From Paracoccus aerius (lineage in GTDB: Bacteria > Pseudomonadota > Alphaproteobacteria > Rhodobacterales > Rhodobacteraceae), in NCBI RefSeq assembly GCF_014656455.1, contig NZ_BNCL01000007.1:62001-126000 (forward strand): a DNA stretch of 64,000 bases, written 5' to 3'. How positions within the stretch are numbered: the stretch's first letter is position 1; every line of letters starts with the position of its first letter. Of this stretch, positions 45,634-56,710 are shown piece by piece. The position numbers and the translations under genes are program-made. The notes beneath the pieces were generated by a model. That model was not told where the DNA came from, did no database searches, and saw only the letters and a list, made by a program, of their open reading frames with translations.

Positions 45634-45963
45634 TCACGGCCCGTCGTTCAGATAGGGCGTCGATTCGCCCTTTGCGGCCTTGTCTGATTTGGCGGACTTG
45701 GCCCTGGGCGCGGCGGGTTTGCGGGGTTTCTTGGCAGCCTTGGGTGCCATCGCCTCGGCCACGTCCGGCATGGCCTGGTTCGTTGCCTGGGCGTTGTCGC
45801 CCGCCTGCATTCCGTCGCCTGACATGTCTCCGCTGCCCAACTGGTCGCGAAGTTCCTGTTCGGCCTGGTTCCAGTGATCCGAATCGCGGCCTTCGGGGCG
45901 GCCTTCGCTTTCCCAGATCTCGTGGGCGCGTTGCCTGATGCGTTCCTGATGGTCCTGATCCAT
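45634..45963 (-). CDS. DUF2934 family protein
   Basis: 109 residues. The N-terminal 45 residues carry the DUF2934 pattern (RIRQRAHEIWESEGRPEGRD, HWNQAEQELR). The rest is low-complexity, with Ala/Lys/Pro-rich AAKKPRKPAAPRAKSAKSDK. Such proteins are often encoded with glycogen and stress genes. It starts 20 bases after glgX, probably as the last gene of the glgC-glgX transcript. Function unknown. Confidence 0.85.
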   Translation of the reverse strand: MDQDHQERIRQRAHEIWESEGRPEGRDSDHWNQAEQELRDQLGSGDMSGDGMQAGDNAQATNQAMPDVAEAMAPKAAKKPRKPAAPRAKSAKSDKAAKGESTPYLNDGP

Positions 45964-45983
45964 TTACATCCTCCTTTGTTGGA

Positions 45984-48059
<2,076 letters not shown>

Positions 48060-48072
48060 ATTCGATTGCACC

Positions 48073-49206
48073 TCAGGCGACATCGCGGGACTGCAGCACG
48101 GGCCGGGCCGCAACGTGCAGCGACACGGGCACGCGCACGGCCTCTCGCCGGTCAAGCATGGCCTGGGTGATCAGCACGGTGCCCCTGTCGCGGCGGAACC
48201 ACAGGTCGTCTTCGTCCGGATCCTCGCCCACGACCAGCCCGGCCGGCACCTTTGTTCCCGGCGCCACCAGGCAGCGCGTCAGCCGGGCCGAGGCCGGGAC
48301 AAGTGCGCCGGGCATCGCCACGCTGCCGCGGCCCAGATACCATTCCGACAGCGTGGAGGCGCGGGGCAGGCGGGCCGGCTGCTGGCCCACGAAGTCCAGG
48401 TGCGACAGCCGCAGCGACTCCAGTGTGCCGACATCGCGCCAGTAGGTGTGGCCCGACGGACCCGCCGGTAGGCGATAGGACATGGCCAGCCCCTGCGCCA
48501 CGGCGGCGGGAATGACCTCGTGCCCGAAGTCCAGCGAGGCGATGTCGCGGCCGAACAGCGCATCGCGCAGCCAGTCGGCCTCGAAGACATAGATGCCCAT
48601 CGACACCATCGCGTGGTCGGGATCGCCCGGAATGGCCGGCGGATGGGCGGGCTTTTCCAGGAAGGAAAGAATGCGGCCGCTTGTGTCGGTCTGCATGACG
48701 CCAAAGCCGCTGGCGGCAGTGACGGGCACCACATCGACGGCCACGGTGACTGCCGCGCCCGAGGCCTTGTGGGCCGCGATAAGCGGGGCATAGTCCATGT
48801 CATAGATATGGTCCGCCGCCACGACCAAGACCTGATCCGACCCCCAGCCCTCGACCTGCGCCCAGTTGTGGCGCACCGCATCGGCGGTTCCAAGATAGGT
48901 GTCGCGCCCGTCCTTCAGGATCATCGCGCCCGATGCGAAATGCCCATCCCAGCGTGCCGGCAGGTGGTCGTGCAGGGTGGCGGGGGCGAATTGCGTGGCG
49001 ACCACAAGCCGGTCGAGACCCGACCTGACGATGTTGGCCATCGCGAAATCGACGATCCGGTTGCGACCCGCGAAATGCACGGCGGGCTTGCTTTCGGCGG
49101 CGGTCAGTTCATGCAGGCGGGTGCCCTTGCCGCCCGCCAGCAGGATGGTGGCAACATTCAGGTCCGAACGGGTTTTCGAGACAAGATGGGACTGCAAAGC
49201 TGACAC
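48073..49206 (-). CDS. glgC: Glucose-1-phosphate adenylyltransferase GlgC
   Basis: Makes ADP-glucose for glycogen. 377 residues: pyrophosphorylase domain with LLAGGKGTRLHELTAAESKP, ILKDGRDTYLGTADAV, VLVVAADHIYDMDYAPLI, FLEKPAHPPAIPGDP and HTYWRDVGTLESLR, then a short left-handed beta helix. It is somewhat shorter than the usual 420 residues. GTG at 49206 was chosen because AAAGGA lies 8 bases upstream. A candidate ECF promoter lies 55 bases before the start. glgA and glgB are not in the window. Confidence 0.95.
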   Translation of the reverse strand: MSALQSHLVSKTRSDLNVATILLAGGKGTRLHELTAAESKPAVHFAGRNRIVDFAMANIVRSGLDRLVVATQFAPATLHDHLPARWDGHFASGAMILKDGRDTYLGTADAVRHNWAQVEGWGSDQVLVVAADHIYDMDYAPLIAAHKASGAAVTVAVDVVPVTAASGFGVMQTDTSGRILSFLEKPAHPPAIPGDPDHAMVSMGIYVFEADWLRDALFGRDIASLDFGHEVIPAAVAQGLAMSYRLPAGPSGHTYWRDVGTLESLRLSHLDFVGQQPARLPRASTLSEWYLGRGSVAMPGALVPASARLTRCLVAPGTKVPAGLVVGEDPDEDDLWFRRDRGTVLITQAMLDRREAVRVPVSLHVAARPVLQSRDVA

Positions 49207-49260
49207 CGGCGCTATCCTTTGGTTGGAAATCAAGCAGCCCAATGGGCGACTCGCCTTCCA

Positions 49261-49285
49261 AACTGAAACAACGCGTGATTGTTCC
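49261..49285 (-). promoter_or_regulatory. ECF-type promoter candidate of glgC-glgX
   Basis: Minus strand: GGAAC (49285-49281), 16-base spacer, AGTT (49264-49261), 54 bases before the glgC start. Resembles the EcfG consensus GGAAC-N16/17-CGTT except the first -10 base. Confidence 0.45.
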
Positions 49286-49309
49286 AGTGGATATCATTTG
49301 TTAACCCGA

Positions 49310-51547
49310 TCAGCGGCTGTTCCGGGTCCGGACGCTGACCATGCTGCCGTCGGAAAAGGCACGGGCCAAGAAGGCATCCGGCACATGCGCCCCCCCAGGG
49401 GCAAACTCGACCGTCATGGTCCGGTCATGTTGGCTGCGGATCAGGCGCAGGGCGGCGCCATCATCCTCGACCTGTACCTGCGCGTCTGCACCTTCCAGAA
49501 AATCTGCCTGGTCTCGCCGCAGCGCCAGCAGTTGCCGCGTCCAGTGCAGCTTGGCATCGGGATCATCGCCCTGCGCTGCAAGGGCGTCCCAGTCCACGGG
49601 CAGACGGTTGTCAGGGTCGGTCAGCGCCAGCAGCCCGTTTTCGTCGCCGCGATAAATGTCGGGAAAGCCCGGCATCAGCATCTGGATGGCCAGCTGGGCA
49701 AAGGACAGGGCCTGCCCCCGGTGGATCAGCGCCTGAAGGGCCGGGGGATTCCTGGCCTGCCATTCCTGCATCAGGTCGCGGGCGAAGGTCTTGGCCGCGT
49801 TCTCGGCGGCCTCGTCGGGATTGGTCCAGAAGCTGGTCAGCTTGGCCTCTCGCATCGCCTTTTCGATGTGCTGGCTGACCCGGTACGTGGCGTTTTCGGC
49901 CTGACCGTCCCAGACCGCCAGGGCCGCCTGCACGACATACCATTGCCACCGAGGCTCCAGGTCTTGGGCGGAAGGCAAGGCAGCCGCGTCCTGAAACAAG
50001 GCGTGAAAATCGTCGGGCAGGTGGCTGATCGCGACCAGACGCATCCGGGAATCGCCCGACCGCTTGGTGTCGTGGGTCGAGACCAGCGTCATGTCCGCCG
50101 CACGGCGCGCGGCCAGGAATGCATTGGCGTGATCGGCACTCACGGCGGGTTCGTCGGGTTCTGCGCCCACCTCGTTCGCGGGCAGATAGCGGGTCCAGCG
50201 GAACCCTGCGGTATCTTCCTGGGCCTTGGCCAGAAGCGCGCCGGAAACCTGCTGGAAGCGCCGCACAAAGGCGCGGGCCGCATCGCTTTCGGGATTGGCC
50301 ATCAGGTCGGCCAGCAGATCAAGGACGGCGCGGTCACGCAGCCCCTGTGCCGCATCCTCGGCAATGGCGTGCAGAAGCTTCTGGTCCTCAGGGCTGGCGC
50401 TGTCGGTGACATAGGTGCGATAGCGGGGGGTCGCCACCAGCAGGGCGGTGACGGCCTCGCGCAGCGATTCTGGGCCTGGCTCGGCCAGGGCAGAGCCTTG
50501 GGCCGCAAGCGCGGCCAGGTCGCCAAGCTGGCGGCGTTCGGCGGCCAGTTCATTGTCCAGGACATCCAGCTTGGCCTGACGCAGTTCCTCGCGGAACTCG
50601 GTCGAGATGCCGGTGGCCTCGCGCCAGAAACCGTCCAGCCTGTCGATCCCCGACGCATCGGTCAGAAGCTGGGCGATCAGCCGCGCCGCCTCGTATCCGG
50701 TGGTCCCGACGGTGGGCCATTCCGGCGGCAGGGTTTCATCCCCAACGAGGATCTTTTCCACCCAGACAGGCGTGTCGGGCAGCGCCTCGTTCAGCCACCG
50801 AAGGTAGGTGGCGGGATCGGCCAGCCCGTCGATATGGTCCACGCGCAGGCCCTGGACCTGCCCTTGGCGAACAAGATCGAAGATCAGGCTGTGGGTGTCT
50901 TCAAAGACGGCCCGGTCCTCGACCCGCATGCCGATCAGGCTTGTGACGTTGAAGAACCGCCGGTGGGTGATGCCGTCCCGTTCAAGCGCGTAATGCACCA
51001 GCCTCCAGTGCTGGTTGTCGTGCAGGGCGCGCAGGTCGCTGGTGACGGGGCTGTCCTCGGCCAGGGGAATGGCGACGTCCCCGAAATGCCACATCCCGTC
51101 GGCCACGCGGAAGGCGCCGTCGGACAGCATCTTCTCGAACGGTTCGGGCAGGAAGGGCAGGACCAGCGGACCGGCGGCCCAGTCGATGTCGAAGTGCCGG
51201 GCATAGCGGCTGGCCTGGCCCTGCTTCAGTACATCCAGCAGCCAGGGGTTTTCCAGGGTGAAGGCCGTGTGGTTCGGCACGATGTCCAGGATGATCCCAA
51301 GCCCCCGGTCGCGGGCGGCCGCGGCCAGCCGGTCGAACCCGTCCGGGCCGCCAAGCGCGGGGTCGATCCGGGTGGGATCGGTGATGTCGTAGCCGTGGGT
51401 CGAACCCGTGGTCGCCAGAAAGATCGGCGACAGGTAGAGATGCGAGACGCCCAGGTCCGACAGATAAGGCAGCAACTGCGTCACCCGTTCGAAATCGACG
51501 CCGTCGCGCATCTGGATCCGGTAGGTGGCGGTGGGGATGTTGGTCAT
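49310..51547 (-). CDS. treY: Maltooligosyl trehalose synthase TreY
   Basis: Converts the reducing-end linkage of maltodextrins to a trehalose end. 745 residues, GH13 family. ATYRIQMRDGVDFERVTQLL, GLGIILDIVPNHTAFTLENP, VQGLRVDHIDGLADPATYLR, VEKILVGDETLPPEWPTVGT-TGYE and MTLVSTHDTKRSGDSRMRL are diagnostic. The start overlaps the treZ stop (ATGA), so the pair is translated together. Confidence 0.97.
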   Translation of the reverse strand: MTNIPTATYRIQMRDGVDFERVTQLLPYLSDLGVSHLYLSPIFLATTGSTHGYDITDPTRIDPALGGPDGFDRLAAAARDRGLGIILDIVPNHTAFTLENPWLLDVLKQGQASRYARHFDIDWAAGPLVLPFLPEPFEKMLSDGAFRVADGMWHFGDVAIPLAEDSPVTSDLRALHDNQHWRLVHYALERDGITHRRFFNVTSLIGMRVEDRAVFEDTHSLIFDLVRQGQVQGLRVDHIDGLADPATYLRWLNEALPDTPVWVEKILVGDETLPPEWPTVGTTGYEAARLIAQLLTDASGIDRLDGFWREATGISTEFREELRQAKLDVLDNELAAERRQLGDLAALAAQGSALAEPGPESLREAVTALLVATPRYRTYVTDSASPEDQKLLHAIAEDAAQGLRDRAVLDLLADLMANPESDAARAFVRRFQQVSGALLAKAQEDTAGFRWTRYLPANEVGAEPDEPAVSADHANAFLAARRAADMTLVSTHDTKRSGDSRMRLVAISHLPDDFHALFQDAAALPSAQDLEPRWQWYVVQAALAVWDGQAENATYRVSQHIEKAMREAKLTSFWTNPDEAAENAAKTFARDLMQEWQARNPPALQALIHRGQALSFAQLAIQMLMPGFPDIYRGDENGLLALTDPDNRLPVDWDALAAQGDDPDAKLHWTRQLLALRRDQADFLEGADAQVQVEDDGAALRLIRSQHDRTMTVEFAPGGAHVPDAFLARAFSDGSMVSVRTRNSR

Positions 51548-53256
51548 GAGAGCCTTGCGCTGACAGAGATGGCAAAGGGGTCTTGGCCGATGCGGCCAAG
51601 CGAGAAGCCGGCACCGCCCAGGGGCTGAAGCCCCCCGTCGGCCTGGCCCAGGGACAGGCGCAGGTCCAGCGTGCCGGCGTTGAAGAACCACGTCGCATGG
51701 GCCGAGGCCGCGCCGTGGCGCGCGACATGGGCAGGCCGGCTGCGGCCGCTTTTCAGCAGCGGCACGACGGCGTCGCGGCGGAAGGCCAGGGCATGGGCGG
51801 TCAGGTCCAGCCATTCGGCGGCATTGGCGCCCGCGCTCCAATCCAGCTTGGAGCGGGCGAAGGTATCGGGGGACAGCGGATCGGGCACCTTCGATCCAAG
51901 GCTGGCGATGCCCGCGAACTCGGCCGCGCGGCCTTCGCGAACGGCCTTGGCCAGATCGCCTTCGAAATCGGCAAAGAACAGGAAGGGCGTGGTCGCACCC
52001 CGTTCCTCGCCCATGAAGATCATGGGCACATAGGGGGCCGTCAGCAGCAGCGCATAGGCCACCTTGACCCCCTGCGGGTCGGCAAGCGACAGCAGCCTTT
52101 CGCCAAGGGCGCGGTTGCCCACCTGGTCATGGGTCTGGGTCGAGTTGACGAAGCCCGTTGGCGGCAGATCGCCGCAAGGTTCGCCGCGCGGTTCGTCGCG
52201 GCCGGGGCGGGGCTGGCCTTCCTCGATATGGCCGCGTTCAAGCGCCAGGCACAGGTCGCCAAAGGGATCATGCGCAAAGCTGGCGTAATAGCTGTCGGAT
52301 TCGCCGGTCAACTGGACATGGACGGCGTGGTGGAAGTCGTCGTTCCAGCTTGCATCATAGCCGTTCTCGCGCAGGAAGCGTTCGTTGCGCTCGTCCTCGA
52401 CGATCAGGTGGATGGCGCGGCTTTTGTCCACGGCCCGGATGCGCCCCGCAAAGGTCGTCATGAAGTCTTTCGCGCCCGGCCCGCTGATCTGGTGGACCGC
52501 GTCCAGCCGCAGCCCGTCCATGCGGTATTCGCCGATCCAGTATTCGGCACATTGGATCCAGTATTCCCGAACGGCAGGCTGGGAAAAGTCGATGGCGGCA
52601 CCCCAGGGGGTGTGGCGGGCCTCGTCGAAGAAGGGCGGTGCGGCGTGGTGCAGATAGGCGCCTTCGGGGCCGAAATGGTTCATCACCAAATCCAGGATCA
52701 CCATGATCCCTAGCGAATGGGCCTGGTCGACGAAGCGCCGCAGGTCGTCGGGCGTGCCATAGGTCGGGTGCAGGGCATAGGGCAGCACGCCGTCATAGCC
52801 CCAGCCCCGATCCCCCTGCCATTGTCCCAGGGGCATCAGTTCCACCGCCGTGACGCCCAAGTCGGCCAGGTCCGCCAGCTTTTCGGCAGCGGCCCCCAGC
52901 GTCCCTTGCGGCGTGAAGGTGCCCAGGTGCATTTCATAGATCACGGCCTCGGACCAGTCGCGGCCCCTCCAGCCCGCCTGCGGGCGATCATCGGCAGGCG
53001 CCACCACGACCGAGGGCGCGTGGACATCGCCCGACTGCAACCGGCTGGCCGGGTCGGGGATTTCCTGCCCGTCCACGCGCAGCAGGTAGGTGTCGCCGGG
53101 CCGGGCCGGGGCGGTCGCCGTCCAGAAGCCGTCGGCATTGCGCGTCATCGGCTGCGCCTGTCCGTTCAGGATCAGGGCCACCTCTGACGCCTTGGGCGCC
53201 CAGGTGCCCAGTGTCCAGCCCTCGTCGGACCAGCGTCCGCCCCAGTCATGCACCAT
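51544..53256 (-). CDS. treZ: Maltooligosyltrehalose trehalohydrolase TreZ
   Basis: Releases trehalose from the TreY product. 570 residues: N-terminal CBM48-like domain, then a GH13 barrel with YEMHLGTFTPQGTL, VILDLVMNHFGPEG, YRMDGLRLDAVHQISG, LIVEDERNER and NSTQTHDQVGNRALGERL. ATG at 53256 has GAGGA 8 bases upstream; a GTG at 53271 would overlap the stop of the dehydrogenase gene (GTGA). Either way it is coupled to that gene. Confidence 0.97.
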   Translation of the reverse strand: MVHDWGGRWSDEGWTLGTWAPKASEVALILNGQAQPMTRNADGFWTATAPARPGDTYLLRVDGQEIPDPASRLQSGDVHAPSVVVAPADDRPQAGWRGRDWSEAVIYEMHLGTFTPQGTLGAAAEKLADLADLGVTAVELMPLGQWQGDRGWGYDGVLPYALHPTYGTPDDLRRFVDQAHSLGIMVILDLVMNHFGPEGAYLHHAAPPFFDEARHTPWGAAIDFSQPAVREYWIQCAEYWIGEYRMDGLRLDAVHQISGPGAKDFMTTFAGRIRAVDKSRAIHLIVEDERNERFLRENGYDASWNDDFHHAVHVQLTGESDSYYASFAHDPFGDLCLALERGHIEEGQPRPGRDEPRGEPCGDLPPTGFVNSTQTHDQVGNRALGERLLSLADPQGVKVAYALLLTAPYVPMIFMGEERGATTPFLFFADFEGDLAKAVREGRAAEFAGIASLGSKVPDPLSPDTFARSKLDWSAGANAAEWLDLTAHALAFRRDAVVPLLKSGRSRPAHVARHGAASAHATWFFNAGTLDLRLSLGQADGGLQPLGGAGFSLGRIGQDPFAISVSARLS

Positions 53257-53267
53257 ATTCTGTGTCC

Positions 53268-54125
53268 TCACATCATCGGCTTGCCGCCGGTGACGGCGAT
53301 GGTGGTGCCCGAAACATAGCTGGACATCGGTTCGGCCAGCATCACATAGGCCGAGGCCAGTTCAACCGGCTGCGCGGGCCGGCCGATCGGATAGTTCGCG
53401 CCGAAGTTCGACACCTTCTCGGCATCCATGCTGGCGGGGATCAGCGGCGTCCAGACCGGGCCGGGGGCCACGGCATTGGCACGGATCCCGCGTTCGGCCA
53501 GCATCTGCGCCAGGCCCATGGTAAAGTTCTGGATCGCGCCCTTGGTGGTGGCATAGGCCAGCAGGTTGGGGCTGGGATTGTCCGAATTGATCGAGGCCGT
53601 GTTGATGATCGAGCTGCCCGGTCCCATATGCGGCACCGCCGCCTTGGTCAGATAGAACATCGCGTCGATATTGGTGGCGAAGGTATAGCGCCATTCCTCG
53701 TCCGGGACGTCCTCGATCTTGTCGAAGGTCAGCTGGTGGGCGGCGTTGTTGACCAGGATGTCGATCTTTCCGAACGTCTGCGCGGTCTCGGCGATGATCC
53801 TGCGGCAATGTTCGGGATCCGAAAGATCGCCCGGAAAGGTCAGGCATTCCCGCCCCGCATCGCGGACCAGTTGCGCGGTGGACTGGGCGTCGTCGGTTTC
53901 GTCCAGATAGGACAGCGCCACATCCGCGCCTTCGCGGGCAAAGGCGATGGCCACGGCCCGGCCGATGCCGCTGTCGCCGCCGGTGATGATCGCTTTCATC
54001 CCCTCCAGCCGGCCCGCGCCGCGCCAGCTTTCCTCGCCATGGTCGGGCTTGGGGTCCATCTTCTGAAAGCTGCCGGGCAGTTCCTGCTGCTGTTTCGGAA
54101 ACGGGGGCTTGGGATAATCACGCAT
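53268..54125 (-). CDS. Short-chain dehydrogenase, general stress protein 39-like
   Basis: 285 residues. An N-terminal Pro/Gln-rich leader (KPPFPKQQQELPGSFQKMDP) typical of the YdaD/GSP39 group, then an SDR fold: TGGDSGIGRAVAIAFAREGA (cofactor), LVNNAAHQL, catalytic Ser near NTASINS, Tyr-Lys in YATTKGA, and AVAPGPVWTPLIP. Relatives are induced by ethanol, salt and general stress in Bacillus. It leads the SDR-treZ-treY unit and diverges from a small-protein operon across 178 bases. Substrate unknown. Confidence 0.93.
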   Translation of the reverse strand: MRDYPKPPFPKQQQELPGSFQKMDPKPDHGEESWRGAGRLEGMKAIITGGDSGIGRAVAIAFAREGADVALSYLDETDDAQSTAQLVRDAGRECLTFPGDLSDPEHCRRIIAETAQTFGKIDILVNNAAHQLTFDKIEDVPDEEWRYTFATNIDAMFYLTKAAVPHMGPGSSIINTASINSDNPSPNLLAYATTKGAIQNFTMGLAQMLAERGIRANAVAPGPVWTPLIPASMDAEKVSNFGANYPIGRPAQPVELASAYVMLAEPMSSYVSGTTIAVTGGKPMM

Positions 54126-54181
54126 CTTGCGGCCTCGCGGTCTGAAGGGTGGTCGGTATTGCGGAGAACCCGCCCTTCCTG

Positions 54182-54207
54182 AACCGCCGGAACGCCATAG
54201 GGTTTCC
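54182..54207 (-). promoter_or_regulatory. ECF-type promoter candidate of SDR-treZ-treY
   Basis: Minus strand: GGAAAC (54207-54202), 16-base spacer, GGTT (54185-54182), 56 bases before the dehydrogenase start. Identical boxes and spacing occur before the cysteine hydrolase gene (55413-55438). Confidence 0.45.
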
Positions 54208-54249
54208 GCCTTGCTGTTTATCAGCCGATGAAAGGGGCACGGCCGGCGC

Positions 54250-54275
54250 GGAACAACTGCCGCCGCGGCTTCGTT
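54250..54275 (+). promoter_or_regulatory. ECF-type promoter candidate of the small-protein operon
   Basis: GGAAC (54250-54254), 17-base spacer, CGTT (54272-54275), 28 bases before the start at 54304. An exact match to the published EcfG general-stress consensus GGAAC-N16/17-CGTT. Confidence 0.55.
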
Positions 54276-54303
54276 TGATCCCGAACCAAGACGGAGCAAT
54301 GAC

Positions 54304-54516
54304 ATGCGCAACAGCGACATTCTGATAGCGGCGGGCGGCTTTCTGCTGGTGGGCGGGCTGGTCGCCCGGGCCTGCAGCACGACGGGCGGGTCCGGCGGCC
54401 GTTATGTCCGGTCCGCCGGACGGCGCGAGATGTCCGCACCCCCGCGCGACTGGGATCGCGTGGACGAAACCGCGGACGAATCCTTTCCCGCAAGTGATCC
54501 CCCCGGAAACTACTGA
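54304..54516 (+). CDS. Small membrane or lipoprotein-like protein with ESFPASDPP tail
   Basis: 70 residues: hydrophobic N-terminus (ILIAAGGFLLVGGLVARACS), a Gly/Ser/Arg linker, and an acidic tail with DETADESFPASDPP, a motif I have seen at the end of many small alphaproteobacterial stress proteins. The Cys after the helix could be a lipobox cysteine (VARAC), but the match is imperfect. GGAG ribosome site at good spacing. The next small gene starts 7 bases later. Function unknown. Confidence 0.7.
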   Translation: MRNSDILIAAGGFLLVGGLVARACSTTGGSGGRYVRSAGRREMSAPPRDWDRVDETADESFPASDPPGNY

Positions 54517-54523
54517 GGCAACC

Positions 54524-54754
54524 ATGGCCGAGGATGCCGAACTGATCGCCTACCGAAAGCTGGTCGCGGCCTTGCCCGACCTGCTGTCCCCCGAGGCCCG
54601 CCAGCCGATCTGCGACTGGCTGATCGAAAGGCAGGTCATGCGCGACGGGCAGGAAGACCCCGGCGCCGTGATCGTCGAGGGTTTGGAAACCGAGCTTGCC
54701 ATTGCCGAGACCTTCAGGAAGATCGTCGACAGCCTGGAATGCCGCCCGCGCTAG
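54524..54754 (+). CDS. Small acidic protein of unknown function
   Basis: 76 residues, mostly helical: AEDAELIAYRKLVAALPDLL, then QPICDWLIERQVMRDGQEDP and LETELAIAETFRKIVDSLE. The ribosome site GAGG overlaps the stop region of the preceding gene, so the two are one operon. No family recognised. The 3' end overlaps the cysteine hydrolase gene by 4 bases. Confidence 0.65.
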   Translation: MAEDAELIAYRKLVAALPDLLSPEARQPICDWLIERQVMRDGQEDPGAVIVEGLETELAIAETFRKIVDSLECRPR

Positions 54755-55380
54755 GACAGGGCGGCGATCAGGGCTTCTGTCTCGACCATCTCGATCTGCT
54801 GGCCGAAGCGCTTGGCATACATTTCCATCGCGGCATCATGGGTGTCGTCCGTCGAAGAGCAGACGGCATCCGATACTACGATGACGCGGTAGCCCAGATC
54901 GACGGCGCCCATGATGGCCGCCAGCAGGCAGACATCGGTCTCGCCGCCGGTCATCACGACCGTGTCGATCCGATCCTGTTGCAGCATCCCGTGCAGGCGA
55001 CCGTCCATCCAGGGCGAATAGACGGGCTTGTCGAAAAGCCGCGCCGGCGGCAGGTGGATCTCGAGTTCGGGCAGAAGGCGCAGCAGGTCCGGCTCAAGGG
55101 TCCGGCGCAGCATCTGCGGCCATTTCTGGTAATACCGCCGCCATGCCCCCGGCGCATCCTCCAGGGTTTCGGGGGTGATGAAGCGCGTGAAGATCGTGCG
55201 GTCGGGGATCCTTTCGACCAGATCGCAGATGTTCGGCAGCACGCGCCGCAGCCAGTCCACTTCCCAGTCCGACCCCTTGTCGAAAAGGCGCTGCATGTCG
55301 ATGCAAAGGTGGATGGTCCGTTCGCCGGGCGGGCCATAGGCCAGGCCTTCGCTGACCTTGGTGGCATCTTGCATGTTCAT
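54751..55380 (-). CDS. Isochorismatase-family cysteine hydrolase
   Basis: 209 residues. The family triad is visible: Asp in HLCIDMQRLF, Lys in LFDKPVYSPW and Cys in MTGGETDVCLLAAIMGAVDL. Similar proteins hydrolyse nicotinamide, N-carbamoyl compounds or isochorismate; no partner gene shows which. MNMQDATK at 55380 has AAGGAGA at good spacing. It is divergent from dinB and has a candidate ECF promoter. Confidence 0.88.
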   Translation of the reverse strand: MNMQDATKVSEGLAYGPPGERTIHLCIDMQRLFDKGSDWEVDWLRRVLPNICDLVERIPDRTIFTRFITPETLEDAPGAWRRYYQKWPQMLRRTLEPDLLRLLPELEIHLPPARLFDKPVYSPWMDGRLHGMLQQDRIDTVVMTGGETDVCLLAAIMGAVDLGYRVIVVSDAVCSSTDDTHDAAMEMYAKRFGQQIEMVETEALIAALS

Positions 55381-55412
55381 CCGGCTCTCCTTGCTTTCGG
55401 TCCGGGTCGGAA

Positions 55413-55438
55413 AACCGCGCGAGTGGGCGGAAGTTTCC
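55413..55438 (-). promoter_or_regulatory. ECF-type promoter candidate of the cysteine hydrolase
   Basis: Minus strand: GGAAAC (55438-55433), 16-base spacer, GGTT (55416-55413), 32 bases before the start codon. Same boxes and spacer as the site before the SDR-treZ-treY unit. Confidence 0.45.
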
Positions 55439-55588
55439 GAAGCAGCGCCTGGGCAAACATTTGTTCGTTCAGGCCCTTGGCCGGCCGGGCGGAATGGGTG
55501 GCATGTCGCCGGGCAATCATGTTCCGCCTTTGTTTCCGGTCCAGCTTTCGGTAAACCCAAGGAAGGGCGGCGACAGGACGGGACGCGG

Positions 55589-56704
55589 ATGGAAGGCGCG
55601 GATCAGGTGGGGGAAGACGCGCAACGGGTGATCCGCAAGATCATCCATGTGGACATGGATGCCTTCTATGCTTCGGTCGAACAGCGCGACAATCCCGACC
55701 TTCGCGGCAAGCCGGTGGCCGTCGGCGGTTCAGCCGCGCGGGGCGTCGTCGCCGCCGCCAGCTATGAGGCCCGGGTCTTCGGCGTCCGGTCCGCCATGCC
55801 GTCCGTGACTGCGAAACGGCGCTGCCCCGACCTGATCTTCGTCAAGCCGCGCTTCGAGGTGTATCGCGCCGTATCCCAGCAGATCCGGGAAGTCTTTGCC
55901 GAACATACCGACCTGATCGAGCCGCTGTCGCTGGACGAGGCTTATCTGGACGTGACGCAGAACAAGCAAGGCATCCCCATCGCCACGGATATCGCGCTGA
56001 TGATCCGCGACAGGATCCGGCAGGTGACGGGGCTGAACGCATCGGCCGGGATCTCCTACAACAAGTTCCTGGCAAAGCTGGCCAGCGACCTGAACAAGCC
56101 GAACGGGCAGGCGGTCATCACGCCCGCCCGTGGCCCGTCCTTCGTGGCCGAGCTTGCGGTCGGCAAGTTCCACGGCATCGGCCCCGCCACCGCGGCCAAG
56201 ATGCAGCGTCTGGGCATCGCTACCGGCGCCGACCTGCGCGACAAGCCGGTCGAGTTCCTGCGCCAGCATTTCGGCAAGTCGGGCGACTGGTATTTCCGCA
56301 TCGCCCGCGGCATCGACCATCGCCCGGTCGAGCCCCACCGCATCCGAAAGTCCGTGGGGGCCGAGGATACGTTCGACTGCGACATCTTCGATCTCGACGC
56401 CGCCTGCCGCGAGATCGTGCCCCTGGCCCAGAAGGTGTGGCGTGCCTGCGAGGGGAAAGGGCTGACCGGCCGAACCGTGACGCTGAAGGTGAAATACGCC
56501 GACTTCCAGCAGATCACCCGCAGCCGGACGCTGGCCGGCCCCGTCGGGGGCGCCGAGGATTTGCGCGCCATCGCGGTCGGCCTGATGCAGCCGCTGTTCC
56601 CGGTCGAGAAAGGCGTGCGCCTGCTGGGTGTCACCCTGTCGTCGCTCGAGTCGGTGGACGAGGCGCAGGAACTACAGCTTCCGCTGGGGCTTCCTGGCCT
56701 TTGA
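55589..56704 (+). CDS. dinB: DNA polymerase IV (Y family)
   Basis: Error-prone translesion polymerase. 371 residues: IIHVDMDAFYASVEQRDNPD and PLSLDEAYLDVTQNK give the metal-binding Asp/Glu; YEARVFGVRSAMPSVTAKRR in the fingers; helix-hairpin-helix KFHGIGPATAAKMQRLGI; little-finger domain to residue 365. The protein lacks a clear C-terminal beta-clamp box beyond LQLPLGLPGL. ATG at 55589. No LexA-type site was recognised upstream. Confidence 0.95.
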   Translation: MEGADQVGEDAQRVIRKIIHVDMDAFYASVEQRDNPDLRGKPVAVGGSAARGVVAAASYEARVFGVRSAMPSVTAKRRCPDLIFVKPRFEVYRAVSQQIREVFAEHTDLIEPLSLDEAYLDVTQNKQGIPIATDIALMIRDRIRQVTGLNASAGISYNKFLAKLASDLNKPNGQAVITPARGPSFVAELAVGKFHGIGPATAAKMQRLGIATGADLRDKPVEFLRQHFGKSGDWYFRIARGIDHRPVEPHRIRKSVGAEDTFDCDIFDLDAACREIVPLAQKVWRACEGKGLTGRTVTLKVKYADFQQITRSRTLAGPVGGAEDLRAIAVGLMQPLFPVEKGVRLLGVTLSSLESVDEAQELQLPLGLPGL

Positions 56705-56710
56705 TCGTGC

